A DNA stretch of 15,000 bases from Neocallimastix lanati (nom. inval.) (GCA_016946835.1 JACVTC010000003.1:3267501-3282500); one strand, 5' to 3'; shown: positions 1-9,255, counted from the stretch's first letter. Notes: generated by a model from the letters alone, not told the origin. Numbers and translations: made by a program.

Positions 1-105
1 ATAAAAATTATTCTATTATAACAATGTGTTTCATATATTATTTATATTACAATATGTTTCAATACATTTAAAGCTTATTTTTCATACATTTTACATATTC
101 TGACA
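1..105 (-). mobile_element. Partial 3' LTR of the copia relic
   Basis: This begins with TG on the minus strand directly after the polypurine tract and continues to the window edge, so length and far end are unknown. The other LTR is not visible here. The boundary rests only on the TG and the tract beside it. Confidence 0.33.
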
Positions 106-117
106 TTCCCCCTTAAA
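106..117 (-). other. Polypurine tract next to LTR start
   Basis: On the minus strand the sequence reads TTTAAGGGGGAA and is followed at once by TGTCAGAATATG. Copia elements carry a purine tract of this kind immediately before the TG that opens the 3' LTR. The preceding minus-strand frame reads IGLRGNV, similar in character to the C-terminal residues of copia RNase H, which often overlap this tract. Confidence 0.42.
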
Positions 118-803
118 CCTATTTATTCTATAATGAATAAATTGGTTTACTGGTGAATATTTGTATACAAAATTATCCTATTTTATATTATTAACATGAT
201 ATTATTAAACTATTATTTATTTCTTTAAATTAACCTTTGATTTTGCGTGAATAGAATATTTTTTACATTATATTAATTATTTAATTCAATTTAAAAATTA
301 CTAAAACAATTTCTTAAATATATATGTAATCTAATAATTTCCCCCTAAAACTAAGTATTTAATATTTTTTACACCATTTATATTGGATGTATTTAAGACA
401 TCGCTTAAAATATATGGTTTATATATAAACCATTTATATGATGGAAGCCTTTCTTCTCTTGAAGAGTAATATTATACAATCTCAATTTGTGTAAATACCT
501 CTTATATATTGGATTTTATATCACTCACAATTATAATCCACTTTATAGATTAGCGTTAACTTTTATATATATTCGCTTTGTAGTTTTAGCGAAAACTATT
601 AAAATAAATTGTTAATTATATATCGGTGTACTTGATAAATCATAATCTTTGGGTATTAAAATTGATTGTTATTTATAATTAATTATATTATTCTAGTCAT
701 TTAAACTTATTAGTAACTAATATAAATATAAATTGTTTCATTAATTGATAAAGATTCAATATTTCAGTTAATTTTTTCTTGAAGGTTAATTTTTATTAAT
801 TTT

Positions 804-1226
804 CACTCTCAGGGTATTTTATTCATTTCCAAGACCAATATTATTTTTAAAAAATCAGCACAAAAAATCAGTTAAGTAACTTTTCTTTAATATTTTAAAT
901 TCTTTATTTTATTTTGTCTACTTCTCCCTAAAATTCAAATTTCTAAAAGGACTTTATATATTTGGATTTTTTCATCATTATAATATTAATGATAAAAGTT
1001 TAATGATTATAACTTTAAAACATTTTTGCAATCAATAAGTATAGTTTGTAGATGAATAAACATCATCCATTTGTATATAACTCATGGTTACATTTATTAT
1101 TTTATTATACCTTTCATCATGAAGGTTTGTATTTTGATTATATTGAATTATAGTTATTATTAATACCCATTTCACGCTAGGTTTAATAATACTATTATTA
1201 TTAGAATGCACCTAGGAATTATCATT
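804..1226 (-). pseudogene. Copia reverse transcriptase relic
   Basis: The minus-strand frame starting at 1,226 reads NDNS-stop-V, then KPSVKWVL (1,187-1,164), QYNQNTN, ERYNK, MSYIQ, a DDVYSSTNY stretch and KVIIIKLLSLIL. This parallels the conserved copia RT start: N-x-T-W-x-L-V, K-x-I-x-x-KWVFK, RYKARLVAKGYTQ, GIDYxETFSPV, IRxLLSLA. The stop inside NDNS-stop-V is TAG where copia has Trp (TGG), a single-base change. A second block at 862-804 reads ADFLK then MNKIP-stop-E, like AFLNG and IYMKIPEG. Several in-frame stops and at least one frame change make this a dead copy. It is probably old, because substitutions are spread throughout. Confidence 0.55.
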
Positions 1227-1798
1227 CTATTATATTTCCCTTGAATATTTGGGATATTAAATTTTAAATTATTTTGCATGTGATAGAAACTTTGATAAAT
1301 ATTTTTATAAAGATATATTATTCTATATGAAGAAAAAATTAATATCATAATGAAAGTATAAAGTAAAATTTATTCTATATATAAATAAAATAATTACATT
1401 TATTATATTAAATATACTATTAGAAAATTATTATATCTATTTTTATTAATAAAAAAGAAAATCAATAATTGCTATATTGAATAGAAATTTATATGGAATA
1501 TACTATAATAATTTCAAATTTTAAATATATATTTATGTATTTGTATATATATATATGTATAAATAATAATTTTATAATTTAATACTTTCATTTAATCATT
1601 TAATAATCATTTATAATAAATATATTATATTTCAATAAATTGCTATATTTAATTTTAAATATATTATATTTTTAAATTTTTTAAATTGAAATTATGTCCA
1701 AAATTTAATAATAAATCTTTATTATTTGATATAAAATTTTTAATTAAAATATAGTAAATGTATTTTGATTTAGAGTTATAAAACTAATATATATATAT

Positions 1799-1835
<37 letters not shown>

Positions 1836-1976
1836 AAATATTAAAAATCAATTTTAAATAAAATTTTAAATAAATAAAAATAAGTAAAGTTTAATTTATG
1901 CATAATTATTTATTATATGAACAAAGTTAATGTTCATTTTAAATTAATTTTCAAAGTATAAAAACAAAGAAAAATC

Positions 1977-2108
1977 ATGAAAATTTTGATTTCTTCAAAA
2001 AAAAAACTAAACGTATTAAATCAAAACGTTGAGTTTACAGTAAGTAAAAAATTAAAGAGTATAATTAATTATATTCAATTTTTTTTTAAAAAAAAATTTG
2101 TGAATTAA
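1977..2108 (+). promoter_or_regulatory. Upstream ORF spanning the predicted intron donor
   Basis: An ATG at 1,977 in good fungal context (A at -3) opens a 43-codon reading frame ending at TAA 2,106-2,108 if the transcript is unspliced. If the intron at 2,040-2,163 is removed, the frame instead ends after 22 codons (ATC TGA at the new junction). In both cases it stops before the main ATG at 2,203, so it would act as a leader uORF. The peptide is lysine-rich and I recognise no domain. Whether transcription begins far enough upstream to include it is unknown. Confidence 0.25.
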
Positions 2109-2163
2109 ATTATAGAACTAATTCAATAATATTATTATAATTTTTTATTATGAATTTTTACAG
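2040..2163 (+). other. Predicted 5' UTR intron
   Basis: A GTAAGT donor at 2,040-2,045 pairs with a T-rich TTTTTACAG acceptor ending at 2,163, giving a 124-base intron of normal fungal size. ACTAAT at 2,117-2,122 is a fair branch-point match about 40 bases from the acceptor. The main ORF has an in-frame stop (TAA 2,176-2,178) between the acceptor and its ATG, so the intron lies in the leader and does not extend the coding region. Confidence 0.42.
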
Positions 2164-2202
2164 ATCTGAGTTTATTAAAATATTAAATCGAGTAATCAAA
2201 AA

Positions 2203-4188
2203 ATGAACAATCCCAAACTTGCTGAAAGGTATGAGAAAAGGAAAAGAATTAATAAAGATAATATTAAATTACCGGAGGTTCCAGTGAAAAATAATTATGG
2301 AGGTCCCAATTACCCAAGTATGAATTATTATGATAAAGTTAATCCAAATTACTTTATTTATAATGGTATGGTAAATGCTAATGGAAGCAAATATGTTGGT
2401 CCAGTATGTCCAGATAATAGTAGTCCGTTAAATGAATTGAAGTTAACTTACACATACAATGAGAGTCACTTTTATGGAAATGTCGCCAAAGATGCCCAGA
2501 ACAACAACTACATGCCCTCGGTCTTAATTTGTACGAATTGCCGACAGTTGATGGTCTGTAAAAGCAACAGACAAACTTATTATGGATGGAATCAAAATCA
2601 AAATAGTTTAATTCTTAATTGTTGTTCAAATTGTATAAACAATTTGAATTTAAATAAAGAATTGAATCTATCATTAAAAGATAATCCAAATTACTTAAAT
2701 TATAGTGGTATGGAAGACGCTATTGGAAAAAACTATCCTAGTCCAGTGTATTCAGATGATTATAGTTCTTTAAATGGACTGATGCTAACTTATTTTGGAT
2801 GTTATCAAAATCAAGATAGTTTTGTTCTTAATGATAGTTCAAATAGTAAAAGCAATTTGAATTTAAATAAAGAATTAAATACATCTTTAGAAAATTGTAA
2901 TAATATTAGTTCAATTAGTGAAAACATCGATAAAAAAGAGACTATTGAAGGCTTAAGTGGTACTGGTAATATTCCTAAGTGTGATATTAATATTATATTA
3001 ATAGTTCCTGATAATAAAAGTATGGAAGAACCTATTGAGGTAAAAATGAAAAAGGAAATTACATACAGTGATATGAAAAAAGGTATTAAAGGAAAAAATG
3101 GAAAGGAAGTTCCATACGATAATCAAAAGGAAGAACCTTTAAAAAGAGTGAAGTTAAACTTAAAATTAGGAAGTATTAATCGTGTTTTTCCAAATTTGAC
3201 TTTATTAGTAGTAGAACAAACTAATACGAAAACTAAAGAAGTTAAAGAAGTTGAAATGAAATATGATGTATGTATAAAAGGTAAAGAAAATATTGAAATT
3301 ATCTTGAAGACAAATCAAGGAGAAGATAAATATGAAACTAAGTTATCTTTTATGGATGAGAACGGAAATGTGAGGCTAATAATAAGTGAATTGAAAACAT
3401 TGACTACGAGAGCCTTAAGGAATAGATATAAAGAGAAAAAGGATGACTTCATGGGAACTAATAAAAAAGAAACTGGGCTTGAATTAAGAGAAAAAGAAAG
3501 AAGTACAATTGAAAAAATAATTAGGTATGAATTGATAAGCGAACTAAAGAAAGAAGGAATGAATGATTTAAGAGAAATTTTTTACAAAATTTTAGATTCT
3601 TATGAATTAGTAAAATTAAAGGACTTAAAAAAGTTTTTAATAAATGAATTTAAAAAACTTGGGAAGAACGAAAAATTTAATAGAGAAATGATTAAAAAAT
3701 TTCAGGAAAAAGGACCTTCAGAAAAAAAGAAAGATCGTGTTGAAAAAATTGAATACCTCCGTGAAAAAATTAAAGGAATTTATGATATTGTCTTTAGAAG
3801 TCATAAGCTCGGATTGTATATATCATGTTTTGAATGTATATATAAATGTATTATTGATAAAATTAATAATACAGGTTATGATCATGATGGAAGTATTACA
3901 AGGTATTTTTGTCATGATTGTAGCTTATTAAAATTTATAAAAAATTTTAATATAGGATTTTGTAGTGATAATGATATCATAATATTTGCAGAAGAAGATA
4001 TTACGAGAAACTGTAATGGATTTTGTAGGTATAATGATAGTGCAAAATTTACAAATTCCAAAAGAGGACTGGACCTCGAAGAGAATGAAGTAGGAAATCT
4101 TGGAAAGCGACAGAAGAAGGATGACGCTAAAAAGATAGTATACGACATACCAATAAATGATTCAGATTCTGAAGAATTTATTAGTTAA
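2203..4188 (+). CDS. Unrecognised 661-residue protein with duplicated N-terminus and cysteine clusters
   Basis: I do not recognise this family. The start is the first ATG after an in-frame stop and has A at -3. No signal peptide or membrane segment is visible. Residues 12-15 are KRKR. Residues 47-231 hold two copies of an Asn/Tyr-rich unit (47-160 and 161-231); the first carries a 43-residue insert at 84-126. A first cysteine cluster is C110-x2-C113-x5-C119, then C140, C141-x2-C144. Residues about 255-400 look beta-rich and about 400-540 are highly charged and helix-prone. A second cluster follows: C542-x2-C545-x3-C549, C570-x2-C573, C587, C604-x3-C608, with H561 and H571 between. The tail has a basic patch (GKRQKKDDAKK, 634-644), a possible nuclear signal, and an acidic DSDSEE end. 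Zinc binding and nuclear location are inferences. Open frame and codon structure strongly support a real, intronless coding sequence. Confidence 0.87.
   Translation: MNNPKLAERYEKRKRINKDNIKLPEVPVKNNYGGPNYPSMNYYDKVNPNYFIYNGMVNANGSKYVGPVCPDNSSPLNELKLTYTYNESHFYGNVAKDAQNNNYMPSVLICTNCRQLMVCKSNRQTYYGWNQNQNSLILNCCSNCINNLNLNKELNLSLKDNPNYLNYSGMEDAIGKNYPSPVYSDDYSSLNGLMLTYFGCYQNQDSFVLNDSSNSKSNLNLNKELNTSLENCNNISSISENIDKKETIEGLSGTGNIPKCDINIILIVPDNKSMEEPIEVKMKKEITYSDMKKGIKGKNGKEVPYDNQKEEPLKRVKLNLKLGSINRVFPNLTLLVVEQTNTKTKEVKEVEMKYDVCIKGKENIEIILKTNQGEDKYETKLSFMDENGNVRLIISELKTLTTRALRNRYKEKKDDFMGTNKKETGLELREKERSTIEKIIRYELISELKKEGMNDLREIFYKILDSYELVKLKDLKKFLINEFKKLGKNEKFNREMIKKFQEKGPSEKKKDRVEKIEYLREKIKGIYDIVFRSHKLGLYISCFECIYKCIIDKINNTGYDHDGSITRYFCHDCSLLKFIKNFNIGFCSDNDIIIFAEEDITRNCNGFCRYNDSAKFTNSKRGLDLEENEVGNLGKRQKKDDAKKIVYDIPINDSDSEEFIS
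2341..2895 (+). repeat. Intragenic duplication in the 661-residue protein
   Basis: Unit A covers residues 47-160 (2,341-2,682) and unit B residues 161-231 (2,683-2,895), directly adjacent. Both start with NPNY and end after NLNLNKELN and SL. They align without gaps as 37 plus 34 residues, with about 40 of 71 identical by hand count. The only length difference is the 43-residue segment 84-126 (2,452-2,580), present in unit A alone. C140, C141 and C144 of unit A correspond to D211, S212 and S215 of unit B. Confidence 0.85.
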
Positions 4189-4372
4189 CTTGCATAAAGA
4201 TATATAACTATATATCAAATGCATTAATTAATATTTACCCCCTATTTGGTAAACAAAATCAACGTTTAATCGTTACTCATAATATTTCGTTTTCGAAACA
4301 CTCAGATATTAATATTTTAATAAACTCAAATTGTTAACTCAACAAAAATCGATTTAATACTTAAACAAAAAA

Positions 4373-4488
4373 CAAATATTTTTTTAAATGCTTTTTAAAA
4401 ACATTTTAGAAACAAAGATAGTTTCAAAATCAAATATTTTTTAATATGTTTTATAAAAACGTTTTAGAAACAAAGATGGTTTCAAATT
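4373..4488 (+). repeat. 58-bp tandem duplication
   Basis: Copies at 4,373-4,430 and 4,431-4,488 both begin CAAATATTTTTT and share TTTTAGAAACAAAGAT followed by (A/G)GTTTCAAA. They are head to tail with no spacer and differ by scattered substitutions. The position, about 190 bases past the stop codon, puts them in or just beyond the 3' UTR. Confidence 0.8.
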
Positions 4489-4492
4489 CTTA

Positions 4493-4534
4493 TTCGATTA
4501 CAGATTATACACGAGTAAAATCTGTTGAATCGAA
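4493..4534 (+). repeat. Imperfect inverted repeat / stem-loop
   Basis: TTCGATTACAGATT (4,493-4,506) can pair with AATCTGT (4,519-4,525) and AATCGAA (4,528-4,534). That makes two 7-bp stem segments, a 2-base bulge and a 12-base loop. It follows the 58-bp duplication almost directly. It might mark a transcript end or a degraded transposon terminus; nothing decides between these. Confidence 0.55.
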
Positions 4535-4724
4535 AATTTTTGGGATATTAATTTGATATAAACTTGTATTGTTTATTTTCATGCAATCTTTTGTTATTCT
4601 TATTATTTTTGTGGTATATCTAGGAGATTCTACTTCATTTTCTTGTATTATTAAGTTATCACAATAATGCTTTATGATATATGTTCAAAATATGATATAT
4701 ACAGTCCGAGTCGAATTGAAGTAA

Positions 4725-4743
4725 GGGAAAGGGTTAGGGAAGG
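4725..4743 (+). other. G-rich run with quadruplex potential
   Basis: The run is GGG-AAA-GGG-TTA-GGG-AA-GG, three G-triplets and one G-doublet with 2-3 base spacers. It could form a two-layer G-quadruplex. It is the densest G-run I noticed in the window and includes a single TTAGGG, not a telomeric array. Confidence 0.4.
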
Positions 4744-5170
4744 CACATATAAAATAGAAATGAAAAATTGATTTAAATAGAAATAGAAATTAGTTAATTA
4801 AAAGAGAAAAAAAAATTAATACATGTATTTATGTATATATAAATAAATAAATAAAAGTGGTTTAATTAACAAAAATATTATTTTTGTTAATTTATTAAAA
4901 TAAGTGTTTAAACTACATTATTTAGTGTTTGTGATTTATTTATAAATTATTATTTCAATGGAGAAAAAAAAATAATTAATGATAATAGTTAATTTGTTTT
5001 TTGAAATCTTTCACTTTAATGAATCTTTTTATTTGTAGTTATATATGAACATTAACTACTAAATTTAAAAGTTCATTAATTTCACTTTTTATTTCTAAAT
5101 TTATTTAAATATATACTTTTTAAATTTTTTTAATCACTTTTGCTTTATTTTTTTATGAGATTTATAGCTA

Positions 5171-5280
5171 TGAATTTTATTGTTCATAGTTTATTCATGA
5201 CATTTTTATTAATTTTTTTGACAATTTTATGATATTTTATTGTTCATAGTTTATATGTGACATTTTTATTTTATTTTTTT
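5171..5280 (+). repeat. 60-bp tandem duplication
   Basis: The core ATTTTATTGTTCATAGTTTA occurs at 5,174 and again exactly 60 bases later at 5,234. Each copy is followed by a diverged TTCATGACATTTTTATT or TATGTGACATTTTTATT block and a T-run. The sequence is non-coding. Confidence 0.75.
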
Positions 5281-5500
5281 TTCTTTTCTCATAAGTTGAT
5301 TTAAAGTTAGTATTAATTAATTTTCGTTATTATATTGATATTAATAACTAAACAAAACATCTTTAAAGGAATAATTTTAAATAAAATTTTTCATCTTCAA
5401 TTTTTTTGCTAACGATAGTTTGTATCTAATTTTATTATTACTTTTATAGTATTAACGATATAAATAATTATGTGACGAAGTATATGTGACGAGGTACTGA

Positions 5501-5534
5501 TTATATAACTTCCTTATTGGTGGAAGTTATATAA
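5501..5534 (+). repeat. Perfect 13-bp inverted repeat
   Basis: TTATATAACTTCC (5,501-5,513) and GGAAGTTATATAA (5,522-5,534) are exact reverse complements around an 8-base loop, TTATTGGT. The hairpin sits at the left end of the candidate LTR and its right arm overlaps the TATA-like motif. Confidence 0.8.
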
Positions 5535-5607
5535 GATATAGACATTATTGATTTAAATTATAAAAAAAGAATAGGATGTTTTGTTTAAAAACCAAATCAT
5601 TCCTGGT

Positions 5608-5635
5608 GATTATTCTAAAACGATTATTCTAAAAC
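5608..5635 (+). repeat. 14-bp tandem duplication inside the candidate LTR
   Basis: GATTATTCTAAAAC occurs twice head to tail (5,608-5,621 and 5,622-5,635) without mismatch. The flanks are themselves similar: ATTCCTGGTGA before and ATTCTTGGTGA after. Confidence 0.8.
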
Positions 5636-5904
5636 GCCATTCTTGGTGAGATCTACGGCTCTCTTTACAAAAATTATGCCTTGGGCTAGTAATCGACAAG
5701 GGTTGCTATTCCGACGGTTATAAGCGCAAACTAACCAAGGTGTGTCAACGCTGATTATTCAGTAAGACAGGATAGCAGGGTTAATGCCTTTGAAGGAGAA
5801 GATCATCCTTACTTTCTAGATAGTCAATTCAAACCCCAATCCGAAATAAGAATTCTATTTTAAACAGAGATCCTATAATCTGGAGGTGAGGTTCATTGCA
5901 TATG

Positions 5905-7672
<1,768 letters not shown>

Positions 7673-7725
7673 TTAATAAATAAGATAATTGTTAAAGATC
7701 AATAATAATAATTTTAAAATTTAAA

Positions 7726-7972
7726 TTAAAAAATAAAATGAAATAATATAAAATAAAAATAAAATAAAAAATAATAATTATTAATTAATAAAATAAAATG
7801 AAAGAAATAAAATAAAAAATAAAATAAAAAATAAAATGAAATAAAATAAAAAATAAAATAAAATAAAAAATGAAATAAAATAAAAAATGAAATAAAAAAT
7901 AAAATGAAATAAAATAAAAAATGAAATAAAATAAAAAATGAAATAAAATAAAATAAAAAATAAAATAATAAT
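7726..7972 (+). repeat. A-rich minisatellite with 17-bp core
   Basis: Variants of AAAAAATGAAATAAAAT recur many times, most regularly in the right half, with shorter AAAATAAA units between. Apart from T, the strand is almost entirely purine, and no C occurs in the repeat core. It is probably expanded by slippage and unequal exchange. Confidence 0.85.
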
Positions 7973-8145
7973 TATAATATAACTACTAATTTTCTTAATG
8001 TTATTTTACAAAATAAATTTAAATATCAAAACAATGGTAAATATATATTCAATATCAAATTTATTGTTGTCATAATTCATAATTGTTATAATATTTCATA
8101 TATTAGCTATTTAAAATATTTATTTCACTTATAATGGTAATGATA

Positions 8146-8174
8146 ATTATTATTATTATTATTATTTTTTAATA

Positions 8175-8214
<40 letters not shown>

Positions 8215-8273
8215 CAGTATTATTATTATTAGTATTATTAGTATATGTATTAGTATTAGCATTATTTTATTTT
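8146..8273 (+). repeat. Imperfect (ATT)n microsatellite
   Basis: ATT units are interrupted by AGT, CAGT and ATGT variants toward the right end (GTATTAGTATTAGC). This indicates an older and more degraded tract than the one at 7,464. Confidence 0.85.
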
Positions 8274-8378
8274 ATGAAATAATAAAAATGAAATATAAAA
8301 AAAATAAAAAAAAAATAAAAAAAAAATAAAAAAAAAAAATAAAAAATATCTACAAAACATTTATTTTTAAAGTTATTT

Positions 8379-8474
8379 AAAAATATTATTTAATTTAAAA
8401 TGAAAATAATAAATGTTCCAAACCAATTGTATAAAAAATATTATTTAATTTAAAAAGAAAATAATAAATGTTCC
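8379..8474 (+). repeat. 41-bp direct repeats, period 55 bp
   Basis: The sequence AAAAATATTATTTAATTTAA...AATAATAAATGTTCC occurs at 8,379-8,419 and 8,434-8,474, almost identical. A weaker third copy near 8,615-8,650 retains TTAAATGTACCAAATTAATTGT beside the TAAATGTTCCAAACCAATTGT of the first. The sequence is non-coding. Confidence 0.75.
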
Positions 8475-8901
8475 TAATAAATTAACTTTTCCTTGTATCA
8501 TTGATTATTTTCATTTTTATAATTTATAGTTATTAAATTTTGCAATAAATATTACAAATAAATTGTTTTAAAGTTTTATAATAATAATTTTTTTTTTATA
8601 ATTAAAAAAAAAAAAGGTAATTTAATATTAAATGTACCAAATTAATTGTTTTAACTCTTGAGATAATTATATAATAATAATAAGTAGAAGACAATTTAAA
8701 ATTTAATATTTTTATTATTATTTTAAAAAATTATGTTATTTTATTATATAAAAAAAAAATAAAATAAAAAAAAAATAAAAATAAAAATAAAATTTATTAA
8801 ATGACTGAAAATTTTTAAATAAAAATAATATATAATAATTAAAAATATCATATTTAATAAACTGTTATATTAATAATAAAAACTTTTTTTTTTTTTTTTA
8901 T

Positions 8902-9255
8902 TGACCTAGGATTAATAAAATGGGAGGATAATAGGACCTCCAGTCTCTCTCTTAAACGTATCAGACTCCTCATTGGATTCTTTGCCATACCATTTCAGTG
9001 TCTATGCAGACCTCTTCTCTATTTAAGTAAAACTAATATGAAAAGACATTTCTATATATACTAGTTTATACGTCGAGAAAGTCATATCAGTGATCTCTTA
9101 AACCATCATTTTCTCATAGATCAAGTGTTCTCTAATTGAACCAGGCTCTATCCTGGTTGTTAGTCCGTGGGCTAGCAGACATAAATACAAGAAGTAGTAG
9201 TTGGGTCGATCCAGAAGCCATATATATATGTGTTAGTCTCTAGTACTAACCACCA
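8902..9255. other. High-complexity island, possible LTR-type relic
   Basis: This 354-base stretch stands out from simple AT sequence on both sides. It begins TGACCTAGG and ends CCACCA, so it has TG...CA ends, but I find no matching flanking duplication. It contains a perfect 7-bp hairpin AACCAGG-CTCTAT-CCTGGTT (9,139-9,158) and a GGAGG/CCTCC pair near the left end (about 8,924-8,942). Stops occur in all frames, and no protein match is apparent. It shares the 8-mer TGGGCTAG with the candidate LTR at 5,487-5,900. A structured non-coding RNA or a fragment of a dead element are both possible. Confidence 0.35.

Larger units (their letters stand above)
1..1240 (-). mobile_element. Decayed Ty1/copia-type LTR retrotransposon, 3' half
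   Basis: Read on the minus strand, this segment carries remnants in the order of a copia element's 3' half: an N-terminal reverse transcriptase block (about 1,226-970), an AFLNG / YM-KIPEG-like block (862-804), a sequence resembling the end of RNase H (about 175-105), a polypurine tract (117-106) and an LTR starting TGTCAG (105 downward). Every block is broken by stops and frameshifts, so nothing functional is encoded. The span from first RT block to LTR, about 1.1 kb, is shorter than an intact RT-RNase H region and implies internal deletions. Integrase and gag would lie above 1,240 and are not recognisable. The copia assignment rests on motif order and spacing read by eye. The RT block is the strongest part and the RNase H end the weakest. 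Confidence 0.58.
1241..2202. other. AT-rich upstream region of the 661-residue gene
   Basis: I see no gene in this stretch. It is almost entirely A and T, with a T8 run followed directly by an A28 run at 1,798-1,833, a nucleosome-disfavouring element of the kind common in fungal promoters. The last 230 bases probably belong to the 5' untranslated region of the downstream gene, with an intron and an upstream ORF listed separately. Confidence 0.5.
4189..5482. other. Intergenic region with local duplications
   Basis: No gene is supported here. The stretch holds a 58-bp tandem duplication, a stem-loop, one G-rich run and a 60-bp tandem duplication, each listed separately. The rest is AT-rich and without recognisable structure. 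The first 100-200 bases are presumably the 3' UTR of the upstream gene. Confidence 0.5.
5487..5900. mobile_element. Candidate 414-bp solo LTR or similar mobile-element relic
   Basis: A block clearly richer in GC and sequence complexity than its surroundings starts TGACGAGG and ends TTGCA. TATG flanks it on both sides (5,483-5,486 and 5,901-5,904), consistent with a short target-site duplication around a TG...CA element. It has a perfect 13-bp hairpin near its left end, a TATATAAG TATA-like sequence at 5,527 and a 14-bp tandem duplication at 5,608-5,635. No ORF longer than a few dozen codons is present. The upstream flank also contains a second copy of TATGTGACGA (5,469-5,478), which muddies the left boundary. 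A SINE or other non-autonomous element is the main alternative. Confidence 0.4.

Noticed and set aside
3912-4148. Minus-strand frame of 78 codons
   Set aside because: It lies wholly inside the 661-residue gene on the other strand and is a shadow of its codon pattern. The 64-codon plus frame at 3,737 is likewise an overlap shadow.
4731-4743. Telomere-like TTAGGG near 4,735, and TTAGGTTAGGTTA near 12,655
   Set aside because: There are only one or two units, not an array, and the surrounding sequence is ordinary intergenic DNA.
5660-5760. tRNA-like minus-strand stretch (TTGGTTAG ... CTTATAACCG ... TTGTCGATTAC)
   Set aside because: It resembles D-loop, anticodon and T-loop strings of an Ile-type tRNA. 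However, spacing is wrong and the anticodon and T stems do not pair, so no cloverleaf forms. A tRNA-derived SINE remains possible but unsupported.
7726-7972. CRISPR-like array
   Set aside because: The units are a slipped A-rich minisatellite without unique spacers, and the genome is eukaryotic.
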